From positions 1 through 64,000 of the forward strand of contig NZ_CALMGQ010000057.1 of assembly GCF_937863595.1 (NCBI RefSeq): a stretch of DNA of 64,000 nt, given 5' to 3'. The notes below the pieces were generated by a model. That model made no database searches. It saw nothing but the letters and a program-made list of their open reading frames with translations, and was not told the DNA's origin. This document shows, piece after piece, positions 56,257 to 64,000 of the stretch. Source of the DNA: an uncultured Cytophaga sp. GTDB lineage: Bacteria; Bacteroidota; Bacteroidia; Cytophagales; Cytophagaceae. Every line of letters begins with the position of its first letter. Positions within the stretch are counted from its first letter, which is position 1. The position numbers and the translations under genes were made by a program.

Positions 56257-57396
56257 ATGAACTTTGACTTTAACGAAGAACAAAAAGCGGTGCAAATTGC
56301 TGCACGAGATTTTGCACAAACAGAATTATTGCCTGGTGTAATTGAAAGAGATGAATTACAAAAATTCCCTACCAACGAAGTAAAAAAACTTGGCGAATTG
56401 GGTTTGATGGGCATTATGACTGCTGAGCAATATGGTGGAGCGGGCATGGACACTGTTTCCTATGTGCTAGCAATGGAAGAAATTTGTAAGGTGGATGCTT
56501 CTACAGGTGTATGCATGTCTGTAAACAACTCCTTGGTTTGCTGGGGAATTGAACATTTTGGCACTGAAGAACAGAAACAGAAGTACTTAATTCCACTAGC
56601 ATCAGGCAAATTAATTGGAGCATTTTGTTTGTCCGAGCCTGAAGCTGGATCCGATGCTACTTCACAACACACGACTGCAATTGAAGACGGCGATAATTAT
56701 ATTCTAAACGGGACCAAAAATTGGATTACCAACGGAAGTACCGCATCCATCTATTTAGTAATTGCTCAAACCCATCCCGAATTAAAACACAAAGGGATAA
56801 ATGTGTTTATTGTTGAGAAAGACACGCCAGGTTTCGTGATAGGCAAAAAAGAAAATAAAATGGGTATTAGAGCCTCTGACACACATTCATTAATGTTTAC
56901 AGATGTTAAAGTACCCAAAACAAATAGAATTGGTGAAGATGGGTTCGGGTTCAAATTTGCCATGCAAACATTAAATGGTGGACGTATTGGGATTGCAGCG
57001 CAGGCATTAGGTATTGCATCGGGAGCATATGAACGCGCATTAGCCTATTCTCATGAACGTAAATCATTTGGTACAGAAATATTTAACCATCAAATCATTC
57101 AATTTAAATTAGCCGATATGGCTACTAAAATTGATGCTGCACGGTTACTCATATTGAAAGCTGCTTACTTAAAGGATCAACATAAAGACTATACGGAAGC
57201 CGCTGCAATGGCAAAGTTGTTTGCTTCACAGGTTGCAATGGATGTCACAATCGAAGCGGTTCAAATTCATGGTGGTTATGGTTTTGTTAAAGAATTTCAT
57301 GTAGAACGCATGATGCGGGACGCAAAAATCACTCAAATCTATGAGGGAACCTCAGAGATCCAAAAAATGGTGATTGGAAGGGAATTATTCAAATAA
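56257..57396 (+). CDS. Acyl-CoA dehydrogenase
   Basis: The 379-residue flavoenzyme oxidises acyl-CoA to trans-2-enoyl-CoA in beta-oxidation. Family signatures are AFCLSEPEAGSDATSQ, KNWITNGSTAS (FAD binding), QIHGGYGFVKEFHVERMMRDAKI and the terminal catalytic Glu in YEGTSEIQKMV. It is most like short/branched-chain (butyryl-CoA) dehydrogenases. It has its own terminator and no electron-transfer flavoprotein genes nearby. Confidence 0.94.
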   Translation: MNFDFNEEQKAVQIAARDFAQTELLPGVIERDELQKFPTNEVKKLGELGLMGIMTAEQYGGAGMDTVSYVLAMEEICKVDASTGVCMSVNNSLVCWGIEHFGTEEQKQKYLIPLASGKLIGAFCLSEPEAGSDATSQHTTAIEDGDNYILNGTKNWITNGSTASIYLVIAQTHPELKHKGINVFIVEKDTPGFVIGKKENKMGIRASDTHSLMFTDVKVPKTNRIGEDGFGFKFAMQTLNGGRIGIAAQALGIASGAYERALAYSHERKSFGTEIFNHQIIQFKLADMATKIDAARLLILKAAYLKDQHKDYTEAAAMAKLFASQVAMDVTIEAVQIHGGYGFVKEFHVERMMRDAKITQIYEGTSEIQKMVIGRELFK

Positions 57397-57421
57397 TAAT
57401 ATTAGAATAAATTTAAAATTT

Positions 57422-57461
57422 TAGCCAAAACTTACTAAAGTTTAATTTTTGGCTATATTTT
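57422..57461 (+). terminator. Terminator of the acyl-CoA dehydrogenase gene
   Basis: Arms TAGCCAAAA (57422-57430) and TTTTGGCTA (57447-57455) form a hairpin followed by a T-rich run. Confidence 0.6.
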
Positions 57462-57567
57462 TTACATTTTTATTGTCTTTGCTCGTTTTTTATATTAGTT
57501 TCGTACAAATACAAAAGAAAAGTTATCGAATCACTTTTCTTGTTATTATCCAAAATTTTGGACTGTC

Positions 57568-58491
57568 ATGGAAGATTATAATAAAATCATTGAGTCACTT
57601 GGAGTTCGTTACATCAAATCGAAATCCATTCGCATTGTTCAATCACTTACGGTAGATAATTACTACGATGTTAGTAATATGATTGTACTGCTTCACAAAG
57701 GAGAAATTTCTTTTGGTGAAGAACGCACTAAAGTAAAAGAAGGTGAATTGCTTTTTATACCTGGTGGAAGATCTGTTTCTATCTCTTACGGATCAGGGAA
57801 CGCAATTAAATTATCCAATGAAGAATTACTAACCAATAGAGAGAAATTTTTAAACTCTGTTGTAGATCCTACATTGATTGGCACGGATCCAAATTCATTT
57901 AGTTACGTTTCTTTTGAAGCAAAAGTATTTGACTCTGTCAACTTCTTTACTTCACTTGATATTCCGCCTTTCATCATTACAGATACCCCAAAGCTGAGTC
58001 AATTTATATTGGATACCGTTGTTGAAGATTTAACGGACGAAGCTGGGAAAGACAGAGTAATTAATATCAATACAGATCGTATTGTTGTAGAGATTATTCG
58101 TTTTATCTTGAGAAAAAATTTATTTGTTGAGAGACTCGCAACAAATAGTACGTATTTTAAAGATCCACGTCTTTTAGATATTTTTGCTTACATCAAATCA
58201 TATCTTGGTGGTGATTTGTCTAACAAAGTTTTGGCTGGTGTTGCAAACGTCTCCGAAGATTACGTAGGTCAATATTTTAAAATGTTGACAGGTATTAATC
58301 CTCAAGATTATATTGAATATCAACGCATGGAAAAGGCAGTTGATTTATTAAGAACTTCTAAGAAAAGCATACGCGAAATTGGCGGTGAAGTTGGCTACAA
58401 AGATACAGCGTATTTCTGTCGTCGTTTTAAAATGATGTTTGGTATACCTGCAGGAAAAATGAGACGCAGAGAATCGTTGATGAATATATAA
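57568..58491 (+). CDS. AraC family transcriptional regulator
   Basis: The 307-residue protein has an N-terminal cupin-like sensor (about 20-95, with EGELLFIPGG) and a C-terminal AraC DNA-binding domain with both helix-turn-helix units (NKVLAGVANVSEDYVGQYF and KSIREIGGEVGYKDTAYF, then the RRFKMMFGIPAGKMRR motif). It is monocistronic. It lies after the acyl-CoA dehydrogenase gene and may regulate it, but no operator was identified. The effector is unknown. An upstream overlapping open frame (57449) is not a gene. Confidence 0.9.
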   Translation: MEDYNKIIESLGVRYIKSKSIRIVQSLTVDNYYDVSNMIVLLHKGEISFGEERTKVKEGELLFIPGGRSVSISYGSGNAIKLSNEELLTNREKFLNSVVDPTLIGTDPNSFSYVSFEAKVFDSVNFFTSLDIPPFIITDTPKLSQFILDTVVEDLTDEAGKDRVININTDRIVVEIIRFILRKNLFVERLATNSTYFKDPRLLDIFAYIKSYLGGDLSNKVLAGVANVSEDYVGQYFKMLTGINPQDYIEYQRMEKAVDLLRTSKKSIREIGGEVGYKDTAYFCRRFKMMFGIPAGKMRRRESLMNI

Positions 58492-58525
58492 GTATGTTTA
58501 CGCTTTAAAAAGTATTATCCTTTTA

Positions 58526-58553
58526 AGAAAGTCACTCAGCAATGGGTGACTTT
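58526..58553. terminator. Terminator between the AraC gene and the convergent GGGP-synthase gene
   Basis: Arms AAAGTCAC (58528-58535) and GTGACTTT (58546-58553), extended by one G-U and one C-G pair, with a short loop and a following TTATTGTTTT. The right arm touches the stop codon of the minus-strand gene. Confidence 0.6.
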
Positions 58554-59314
58554 TATTGTTTTACGGTTTGGCTATTAGCCTTATGTACAACATCAGAAAG
58601 TTTAACCATCAATTCTGGATCCTTTTCTATCCCTGTTCCAACAACAACTACATCAGCACCTGCGTGCAAGGCTTGAAGTACTTTCTCTTCTGAATTTATG
58701 CCACCGCCAACAATTAAAGGACTATTAATTGCTTTTTTTACTGCAGCAATCATATCAGCACTCACAGGTTTTGCTGCACCACTTCCGCCATCTAAATACA
58801 TGCACTTCAAACCCAACATTTCTCCTGCCATTGCTGTAGCTGCTGCAATGGATGGCTTATCGTAAGGCAAAGGTGTTGTATTGCTAATATACGATGCCGT
58901 AGTTTGCGCACCACAATCAACCAACAAATAACCTGTTGAAAGCACTTCTAATTTGCTTTGCTTAATTAATGGTGCTGCTATAACATGCTGCCCAATTAAA
59001 TAATCTGCATTACGGCCTGAAATTAATGACAACAACAAAATTGCATCTGCCGTTGGCTCTACTTGAAGGTAGCCTCCAGGAAATAAAATTACAGGTATGT
59101 TAGAGCGTTGTTTTATTTTTTGAATGATTTCTGGAATATTATACTTAGACAACAAACTACCTCCTAAAAAAAAGTAATCGATTGTACACGTTTTTGACAG
59201 CTCTAATAACTTATTTAAAGTACTGTCTTCTAATTTATCCGGATCAATTAATACAGCAAACGTTTTTTTACCACGTGCCGAATCTTCTGTTAATTGCCTG
59301 TATATTGAACTCAT
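58553..59314 (-). CDS. Geranylgeranylglyceryl/heptaprenylglyceryl-phosphate synthase family protein
   Basis: The 253-residue TIM-barrel enzyme of the PcrB/GGGPS family joins a polyprenyl diphosphate to glycerol-1-phosphate. The phosphate-binding parts are present: LIDPDKL near the N-terminus, FLGGSLLS, FPGGY, YLDGGSGAAKPV, LIVGGGINS and VVVGTGIEKDP. In archaea it makes ether lipids; in bacteria related proteins make heptaprenylglycerol phosphate. I choose the ATG at 59314 (MSSIYRQLTE) instead of 59350. It lies 16 bp after a small membrane-protein gene. Confidence 0.9.
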   Translation of the reverse strand: MSSIYRQLTEDSARGKKTFAVLIDPDKLEDSTLNKLLELSKTCTIDYFFLGGSLLSKYNIPEIIQKIKQRSNIPVILFPGGYLQVEPTADAILLLSLISGRNADYLIGQHVIAAPLIKQSKLEVLSTGYLLVDCGAQTTASYISNTTPLPYDKPSIAAATAMAGEMLGLKCMYLDGGSGAAKPVSADMIAAVKKAINSPLIVGGGINSEEKVLQALHAGADVVVVGTGIEKDPELMVKLSDVVHKANSQTVKQ

Positions 59315-59330
59315 GAAAAGCGCCTTATAT

Positions 59331-59699
59331 TTAATCGTTCTTATTATCAAGAATTAACAATAGCAACGTTCTTAGTGTTTTATGCAAGAAGCCGGCTTTT
59401 ATAGCAAACGACATCATCCATGTGGCGATAAAAAACAAAGCACCAACTATTAAGAACCCCAAATAACTACTCTCTAATACTATATTTAAATAAAAACTTA
59501 GTCCAAACCCTAAAAATAGCATCATCATTAAAGCAACGAATGATATAATAATAATGAGTACAATGCTCGCCAACACGTTAGAAAGCTTCTTATAAAAATC
59601 CATTTTTATATTTTCAATTTTTGATTGAAAAAGCCCTTGAACTGTATCAACAATAGTTCCTGTTTTGAAAAGTTGTAGCAATAATTTAATCATATACAT
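59331..59699 (-). CDS. Small membrane protein, holin-superfamily III-like
   Basis: The 122-residue protein has a short amphipathic N-terminus (LLLQLFKTGTIVDTVQGLFQSKIENIK) and two hydrophobic helices (about residues 42-68 and 78-100). It fits the phage-holin-superfamily III-like, YqjE-type membrane proteins found in many non-phage contexts. No phage genes are near, so it is not evidence of a prophage. Its role is unknown. It could start at 59699 or 59693. Confidence 0.75.
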   Translation of the reverse strand: MYMIKLLLQLFKTGTIVDTVQGLFQSKIENIKMDFYKKLSNVLASIVLIIIISFVALMMMLFLGFGLSFYLNIVLESSYLGFLIVGALFFIATWMMSFAIKAGFLHKTLRTLLLLILDNKND

Positions 59700-59766
59700 T
59701 GAGTATGAATTCAGTTAAAGTTACTAAAATAGCCAATGGATTATCTTAGTTTGCTGTAAAATTTTA

Positions 59767-60597
59767 TTAATAGGTATAAAAATACCTAAAACTGTTCAAT
59801 GGTTTGTCAATTGTCCGTTTAGAGTGCAGTATTAGATTGAAAGCCAGCCCAACAATGGGTGTTATCGTATTGCTATTATACGGTGTCGATGCAGGTATAT
59901 ATGAATAATACGTGTCTCTACTTATATAGATGCCTGCATACCATGTTTTATTCACTAAATAGCCTAAATCAATTCGTGCATTCGTATAGTCAATAAGCCG
60001 ATTCTTAAACAATTCATTCCGTTTATCGCCATAATCTGTTTGTACAAATGCTTTATAAGAAATAAATACAGCAAACTTATTTTCATTAAAATGCCTTCCA
60101 ATCCCCAAGCCTAAACCAATTCTTCCAATTGCAGGCCTTCTTGAATAAGAAGTACCATTGGGCCCAATCTGAACTTGCGTATTGTTCGAATAATTAAACT
60201 GTTCATATATGAACTCCTTTAAAAAAAGTAAACTTTTAATTTTTCCCCGATGTTGAACATATGCTTTTGTTGTATAATTGTAACTATTTTTTGCGGTACT
60301 ACCTCCATTTATTCTATTTGATATACCCACATACCACTTTTCTGACAAACCTAAGTCTAGGCCAAGTTGTGAATACCATTTCCTATTTTCAACAAGTGAT
60401 TTGTAAGCATGGTCTGCATTGATAGCCCCAGCCAAATATAGATTCAAACGTATTTTATCAAACGCCAAATCTACTCTTGGTGCAAATTGAAATAGTGTTT
60501 CTTTGTATTTTTTTTGTATAGGAATATTGCTGCTCGATTGAGCCGATGCAAAAAATACGATACTATAAAAAAGAAGGGTAAGGATTTCTCTTTTCAT
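59767..60597 (-). CDS. Probable outer-membrane beta-barrel protein
   Basis: The 276-residue protein has a signal peptide (MKREILTLLFYSIVFFASAQSS) and a mature sequence of alternating hydrophobic/aromatic residues with Asn/Gly turns, as in beta-barrel porins. It ends in FRYFYTY. Ligand and family are not identified. It is alone on its strand, 68 bp before the next gene. Confidence 0.75.
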   Translation of the reverse strand: MKREILTLLFYSIVFFASAQSSSNIPIQKKYKETLFQFAPRVDLAFDKIRLNLYLAGAINADHAYKSLVENRKWYSQLGLDLGLSEKWYVGISNRINGGSTAKNSYNYTTKAYVQHRGKIKSLLFLKEFIYEQFNYSNNTQVQIGPNGTSYSRRPAIGRIGLGLGIGRHFNENKFAVFISYKAFVQTDYGDKRNELFKNRLIDYTNARIDLGYLVNKTWYAGIYISRDTYYSYIPASTPYNSNTITPIVGLAFNLILHSKRTIDKPLNSFRYFYTY

Positions 60598-60624
60598 GGT
60601 TTCAAAATAATGGGGTTAAAAAAT

Positions 60625-60648
60625 AAAACCCACCAAATAGTGGGTTTT
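60625..60648. terminator. Hairpin downstream of phoU
   Basis: Perfect 9-bp arms AAAACCCAC (60625-60633) and GTGGGTTTT (60640-60648), followed on the minus strand by a T-run, terminate the pst-phoU operon. Confidence 0.75.
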
Positions 60649-60676
60649 ACATATGCTATATATGGCTATTATTCCC

Positions 60677-61348
60677 TTACTCTTTATTTTTCTTATGCTT
60701 TAAAACTTTCGCTTTTACATAAAAAATAATCTCCTCCGAAATATTTGTAATGTAATCGCCTACACGTTCGGTTTTGCGAATCATAGATAACAAATAAATC
60801 GCCTGCATCACTTTGTCTTTATCTGTATTACATTGAATGTATTCTGCTAAAGCAACATTTGCGCTTGAGTTTATATCATCCAATACTTCATCCATAGAAA
60901 AGACGGTACGTGCCAATTTTGTATTGTCGGTTTCAAAAGATTCGCAAAGTACATTCAACATGTCCAATACGATGTCATTCATTTCTTTGAAACGCATTTT
61001 TTCAATCAAGGCTGCATCAAATGGTTTTTCTGCCATTAATAAAAACTTGCATAAACCTTCTGCATTGTCACCAATACGTTCTAAATCTGAAACCATTTTC
61101 AAAGACGCAACTACAAATCGCAAGTCGATGGCAACAGGATTAAATAAGGCTAAAATATGTTCGCAACGACTATCGATCTTTAATTCGATGCCATTAACAC
61201 GTTTTTCATTTTTTAAAACTTCTTTTGCCAAATCGTGATCAAATGTATAGAAAGCAGTTATGCTTTTTTCCATCTGTTCCTTAACAAGATGAGTCATGTC
61301 AAGCAATTCGCTTTTTAATTCTCCTAATTCTGTTTCTAAAAGATTCAT
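60677..61348 (-). CDS. phoU: Phosphate-specific transport accessory protein PhoU
   Basis: The 223-residue protein is made of two PhoU three-helix repeats (N-terminal ELGELKSELLDMTHLVKEQMEKSI; the DLERIGDNAEGLCKFLL and KTERVGDYITNISEEIIF motifs hold the metal-binding Glu/Asp). It links the PstSCAB transporter to phosphate sensing and restrains uptake when phosphate is plentiful. It is the last gene of the operon, 62 bp after pstB. Confidence 0.95.
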   Translation of the reverse strand: MNLLETELGELKSELLDMTHLVKEQMEKSITAFYTFDHDLAKEVLKNEKRVNGIELKIDSRCEHILALFNPVAIDLRFVVASLKMVSDLERIGDNAEGLCKFLLMAEKPFDAALIEKMRFKEMNDIVLDMLNVLCESFETDNTKLARTVFSMDEVLDDINSSANVALAEYIQCNTDKDKVMQAIYLLSMIRKTERVGDYITNISEEIIFYVKAKVLKHKKNKE

Positions 61349-61410
61349 ACTTTTTTTATTGAATCAAAGTGTAAAAATATAATACGTTAAACTCTTAATT
61401 TCGTTTGGTA

Positions 61411-62160
61411 TCAACCAAATCTACCCGTTATGTAATTTTGTGTGCGCTCTTTTTTAGGGTTCGTAAATAACGTGCGTGTGTCATCGTACTCCACCAATTC
61501 CCCCATGTAGAAGAACGCTGTTTTGTCACTGGTCCTTGAAGCTTGTTGCATGTTGTGTGTAACAATCATGATGGTATATGAAGCTTTCAAATTATAGATC
61601 AACTCTTCAATCTTAGACGTAGATATTGGATCTAATGCAGATGCCGGCTCATCCATTAATAAAATTGATGGTTCTACTGCGAGCGCTCTCGCAATACACA
61701 AGCGTTGTTGCTGTCCACCAGATAATGCTAAGGCAGACTTTTTTAATTTGTCTTTAACTTCATCCCATAAGGCTGCCTGCTTTAAAGACCACTCAACTTT
61801 GTCGTTGATGTATTCTTTATTGGAAACGCCATTTACGCGTAATCCATACGCAACGTTTTCAAAAATAGTTTTGGGGAAGGGGTTTGGCTTTTGAAACACC
61901 ATACCAACTGCCTTACGTAATTCATTAATATTAACTGATGGAGAATTAATATCTACTCCGTCAATTAATATATTTCCGCTGACTTTGCAGTTATCTATCA
62001 AGTCATTCATCCGATTCATGCAACGCAAAAACGTTGATTTACCGCAGCCTGATGGACCAATCAATGCAGTGACTGTATTCTTTTTTACAGAGAGCGATAC
62101 CCCTTTCAACGTATGTTCTTGCCCGTAATACACATGTACATCTTGTGCTTCAATTTTCAT
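61411..62160 (-). CDS. pstB: Phosphate ABC transporter ATP-binding protein PstB
   Basis: The 249-residue ATPase drives phosphate import by the Pst system. Walker [10 protein letters not shown], signature [15 protein letters not shown] and Walker [14 protein letters not shown] are intact, with the [26 protein letters not shown]-terminal stretch typical of PstB. It follows pstA by 82 bp and precedes phoU. Confidence 0.97.
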   Translation of the reverse strand: MKIEAQDVHVYYGQEHTLKGVSLSVKKNTVTALIGPSGCGKSTFLRCMNRMNDLIDNCKVSGNILIDGVDINSPSVNINELRKAVGMVFQKPNPFPKTIFENVAYGLRVNGVSNKEYINDKVEWSLKQAALWDEVKDKLKKSALALSGGQQQRLCIARALAVEPSILLMDEPASALDPISTSKIEELIYNLKASYTIMIVTHNMQQASRTSDKTAFFYMGELVEYDDTRTLFTNPKKERTQNYITGRFG

Positions 62161-62242
62161 CTTTCAAAATTTTAGTTAAATACATGCATTGTCTTAAACC
62201 TGCACGTTAACTTTATTTATATGTTTTAATTTCAACTACGTG

Positions 62243-63139
62243 TTACCACTTAACTTTTTTCTGCCAACGATAACGTAAATAAACTGCAACACCATTCATA
62301 AGAAATGTTATTCCCAATAAAACGATAATAGCAGCAGCAGCGTTTACTTGAAAATCATGCTGTGGTTTTCCAATCCAATAAAATATTTGAATAGGCAAAA
62401 CGGTAAAGGATTCATTAGGCCAAGTTGGTACTGATGTAATATAAGTAGCTGCACCAATAACAATAAGAGGAGCTGTTTCTCCAATAGCTCGCGATATGGC
62501 CAAGATAGCCCCAGTTACAATACCAGGAAGAGACGCGGGCAATATTTGATGCCAAATTGTTTGCCATTTAGATGCCCCTAATGCGAACGAAGCTTCTCTC
62601 AAATTATAGGGAACGGTTTTTAATGCTTCTCTAGTAGATACAATAATGATTGGTAAAATCAATAAAGCCAAGGTCAAGGCTCCTGTCAACGCAGTATCTC
62701 CCATCATCAGTGTTCGGGAAAAGATTTCAAGTCCTAAAAGACCATATATGATAGAAGGAATACCAGCCAAGTTAGAAATATTGATTTCTAAAATACTTGA
62801 AAGTCTACCTTTTTTATTATACTCCTCTAAATATATCCCCGCACCAATACCAATGGGGAATGCAATCAAAGTAGTAAGTAACATTATCCATAACGTACCC
62901 CCAAGAGCTGCGTAGATCCCCGCATTTTTTGCTTTACGAGAAGATGAATCTAAGAAGAACTTCAAATCTATTCTGCCAAAGCCATCAAGCACCACATCAT
63001 ATAATAATATTCCTAAAATAATTACGCCGATACTGGTAGCAAACAATGCAATGTATTTGTAGGATTTGTCTTGGTATTCGTACCATTTGTTTTTGCGCAC
63101 TTGCTTTTGGCGCATTCTCTTTCCTAATTTCTTGGCCAT
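62243..63139 (-). CDS. pstA: Phosphate ABC transporter permease PstA
   Basis: The 298-residue inner-membrane permease has six transmembrane helices and the ABC-permease EAA-type loop (REASFALGASKWQTIWHQILP). N-terminal 30 residues are strongly basic (AKKLGKRMRQKQVRKNKW), longer than in most homologues. It pairs with PstC; 5 bp separate the genes. No fault in the reading frame is seen. Confidence 0.95.
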   Translation of the reverse strand: MAKKLGKRMRQKQVRKNKWYEYQDKSYKYIALFATSIGVIILGILLYDVVLDGFGRIDLKFFLDSSSRKAKNAGIYAALGGTLWIMLLTTLIAFPIGIGAGIYLEEYNKKGRLSSILEINISNLAGIPSIIYGLLGLEIFSRTLMMGDTALTGALTLALLILPIIIVSTREALKTVPYNLREASFALGASKWQTIWHQILPASLPGIVTGAILAISRAIGETAPLIVIGAATYITSVPTWPNESFTVLPIQIFYWIGKPQHDFQVNAAAAIIVLLGITFLMNGVAVYLRYRWQKKVKW

Positions 63140-63144
63140 AACAA

Positions 63145-64000
63145 TTACTTATAAACTTGTTGGTAACGTTTCTTCAACCAGAAACTAATATTGTTCAATA
63201 ACAAAGTGATGATGAATAAACTCATCCCAACTGCATAGATAGTTTTATATTCGATAGAATCATTCGCCACATCTCCATTTACTGTTTGAACAATGTATGT
63301 TGTTGCCGTTTGTACTTGATTTAAGGGATTGAATGTTAATGTAGGTTTATTACCTGCTGCAATAGCAACGATCATTGTCTCTCCCACTGCTCTTGACAAT
63401 GCAAGTATGATTGATACGGCAATCCCTGATAATGCTGCTGGTATAACAACACGAAATGCAGTTTGAAACTTAGTTGCACCCATACCATAAGAACCTTCTC
63501 TTAACATACGTGGCACAGCGTGTAAAGCATCTTCACTTAATGAAGAAACCAAGGGTAAAATCATAATCCCCATAATAATGCCCGGAGCTAAGGCATTGAA
63601 ATTATTTAATTCTAAAGAAGGAAATGCTTGTTGGATGTATGGTGTTACAAATGCTAATGCAAAATAACCATACACGATGGTAGGTATTGACGCCAGAATT
63701 TCTAAAATTGGTTTAACAATATTCCGAACTCGATTGCTTGCGTACTCGCTTAAATAAACCGCTATGGTAATTCCTAAAGGAACCGCTACAGCCATGGCTA
63801 TAAAAGTTGTTAGAAATGTGCCTGCCAATAGAGGCATTATACCAAAGTGTTGTTGATCTTTAGAAAATGATGGTGACCATTCTGTATCTGTTAAGAAATT
63901 CCAGATGGGTACAACTTCAAAAAACCTAACTGTTTCAAACAATAAAACAGCAATAATGCCTACAGTTGTTAACACGGTTAACAAACTGCAGGCAAGTAGG
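63145..64000 (-). CDS. pstC: Phosphate ABC transporter permease PstC (start outside window)
   Basis: About 285 codons are in the window and the frame is open to base 64000, with LLACSLLTVLTTVG before the only candidate internal starts, so the true start lies further right. Six-helix ABC permease with the REGSYGMGATKFQTAFRVVIPAALSG loop and LSRAVGETMIVAIAAGNKPTLT segment characteristic of PstC. It is the first visible gene of the pst operon; pstS would be expected beyond the edge. Confidence 0.95.
   Translation of the reverse strand, partial: LLACSLLTVLTTVGIIAVLLFETVRFFEVVPIWNFLTDTEWSPSFSKDQQHFGIMPLLAGTFLTTFIAMAVAVPLGITIAVYLSEYASNRVRNIVKPILEILASIPTIVYGYFALAFVTPYIQQAFPSLELNNFNALAPGIIMGIMILPLVSSLSEDALHAVPRMLREGSYGMGATKFQTAFRVVIPAALSGIAVSIILALSRAVGETMIVAIAAGNKPTLTFNPLNQVQTATTYIVQTVNGDVANDSIEYKTIYAVGMSLFIITLLLNNISFWLKKRYQQVYK

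Noticed and set aside
57449-57655. Open frame overlapping the start of the AraC regulator gene
   Set aside because: It begins inside the acyl-CoA dehydrogenase terminator and is just a hydrophobic translation of AT-rich sequence; the AraC frame at 57568 has clear domains.
59331-59699. Holin-like gene as sign of a prophage
   Set aside because: No integrase, capsid, tail or lysis genes anywhere in the window. Holin-superfamily III-like proteins are common chromosomal membrane proteins in Bacteroidota.
1-64000. CRISPR arrays, IS elements, rRNA operon, known riboswitches
   Set aside because: None seen. No regularly spaced repeats, transposase frames or 16S/23S sequence, and no leader recognisable as a common riboswitch, including before glmS and panC.

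Overview
The window is AT-rich bacterial chromosome from the phylum Bacteroidota, most likely a Cytophaga-like member of the Cytophagales. The evidence is Bacteroidota-specific gene types (DUF4270 lipoprotein beside a short GT5 protein and panC/panD, BshA for bacillithiol, heptaprenylglyceryl-phosphate-synthase-like protein, ComA-like phosphosulfolactate synthase, GH3/beta-lactamase fusion), -7 promoter elements of the TAnnTTTG type, and no evident Shine-Dalgarno sequences. Genes are dense. I see no insertion sequence, prophage, CRISPR array or rRNA operon. The genus-level guess is inference.

Layout. 1-9284 (minus): a mutL-led run with two rhomboid proteases, a crotonase, a flippase, dut, a sugar-nucleotidyltransferase, a TPR protein and a lipoprotein cut by the window edge. 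9556-14552 (plus): GH3/beta-lactamase fusion, bshA, fatty acid hydroxylase. 14644-17362 (minus): exonuclease and uvrB. 17683-18453 (plus): outer-membrane protein. 18513-20196: aroE plus a broken copy of its 3' end, with a small membrane-protein gene between them. 20252-23088 (minus): TPR protein, ComA-like and DedA operon. 23450-30005 (minus): exopolysaccharide operon (GT4, rfbC, wza, wzc, cpsB-like, epimerase). 30096-31927 (plus): membrane cytochrome c and hflX, then tRNA-Arg(CCT).

32084-40551 (all minus) is the most distinctive stretch. It holds a DabA/DabB inorganic-carbon transporter with a small uncharacterised leader gene and a CbbR-like LysR regulator, followed by a 2Fe-2S ferredoxin, a hemerythrin-like protein, a membrane protein, a group III truncated haemoglobin and a Cys-rich Rrf2 regulator. 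A perfect 43-bp palindrome upstream of the dab genes contains two symmetric T-N11-A boxes 22 bp apart, which fits a LysR operator. The second half looks like a nitric-oxide/oxygen response module.

40748-46511 (minus): tripartite RND efflux operon. 46922-51687: membrane protein (plus), then glmS, DUF4270 lipoprotein and short GT5 protein (minus). 51823-55610 (plus): panC, panD, a flippase-like membrane protein, rfaE2-type adenylyltransferase, zinc metallopeptidase and small lipoprotein. 55685-58491: PRC-barrel protein (minus), acyl-CoA dehydrogenase and AraC regulator (plus). 58553-60597 (minus): GGGP-synthase-like protein, small membrane protein and outer-membrane protein. 60677-64000 (minus): phoU, pstB, pstA and partial pstC of the phosphate system, running off the right edge.

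Most of the window is housekeeping and envelope biology. The best candidates for new biology are the dab/LysR/small-gene unit with its operator, the adjoining gas-sensing cluster, the ComA-like gene, and the aroE duplication scar.
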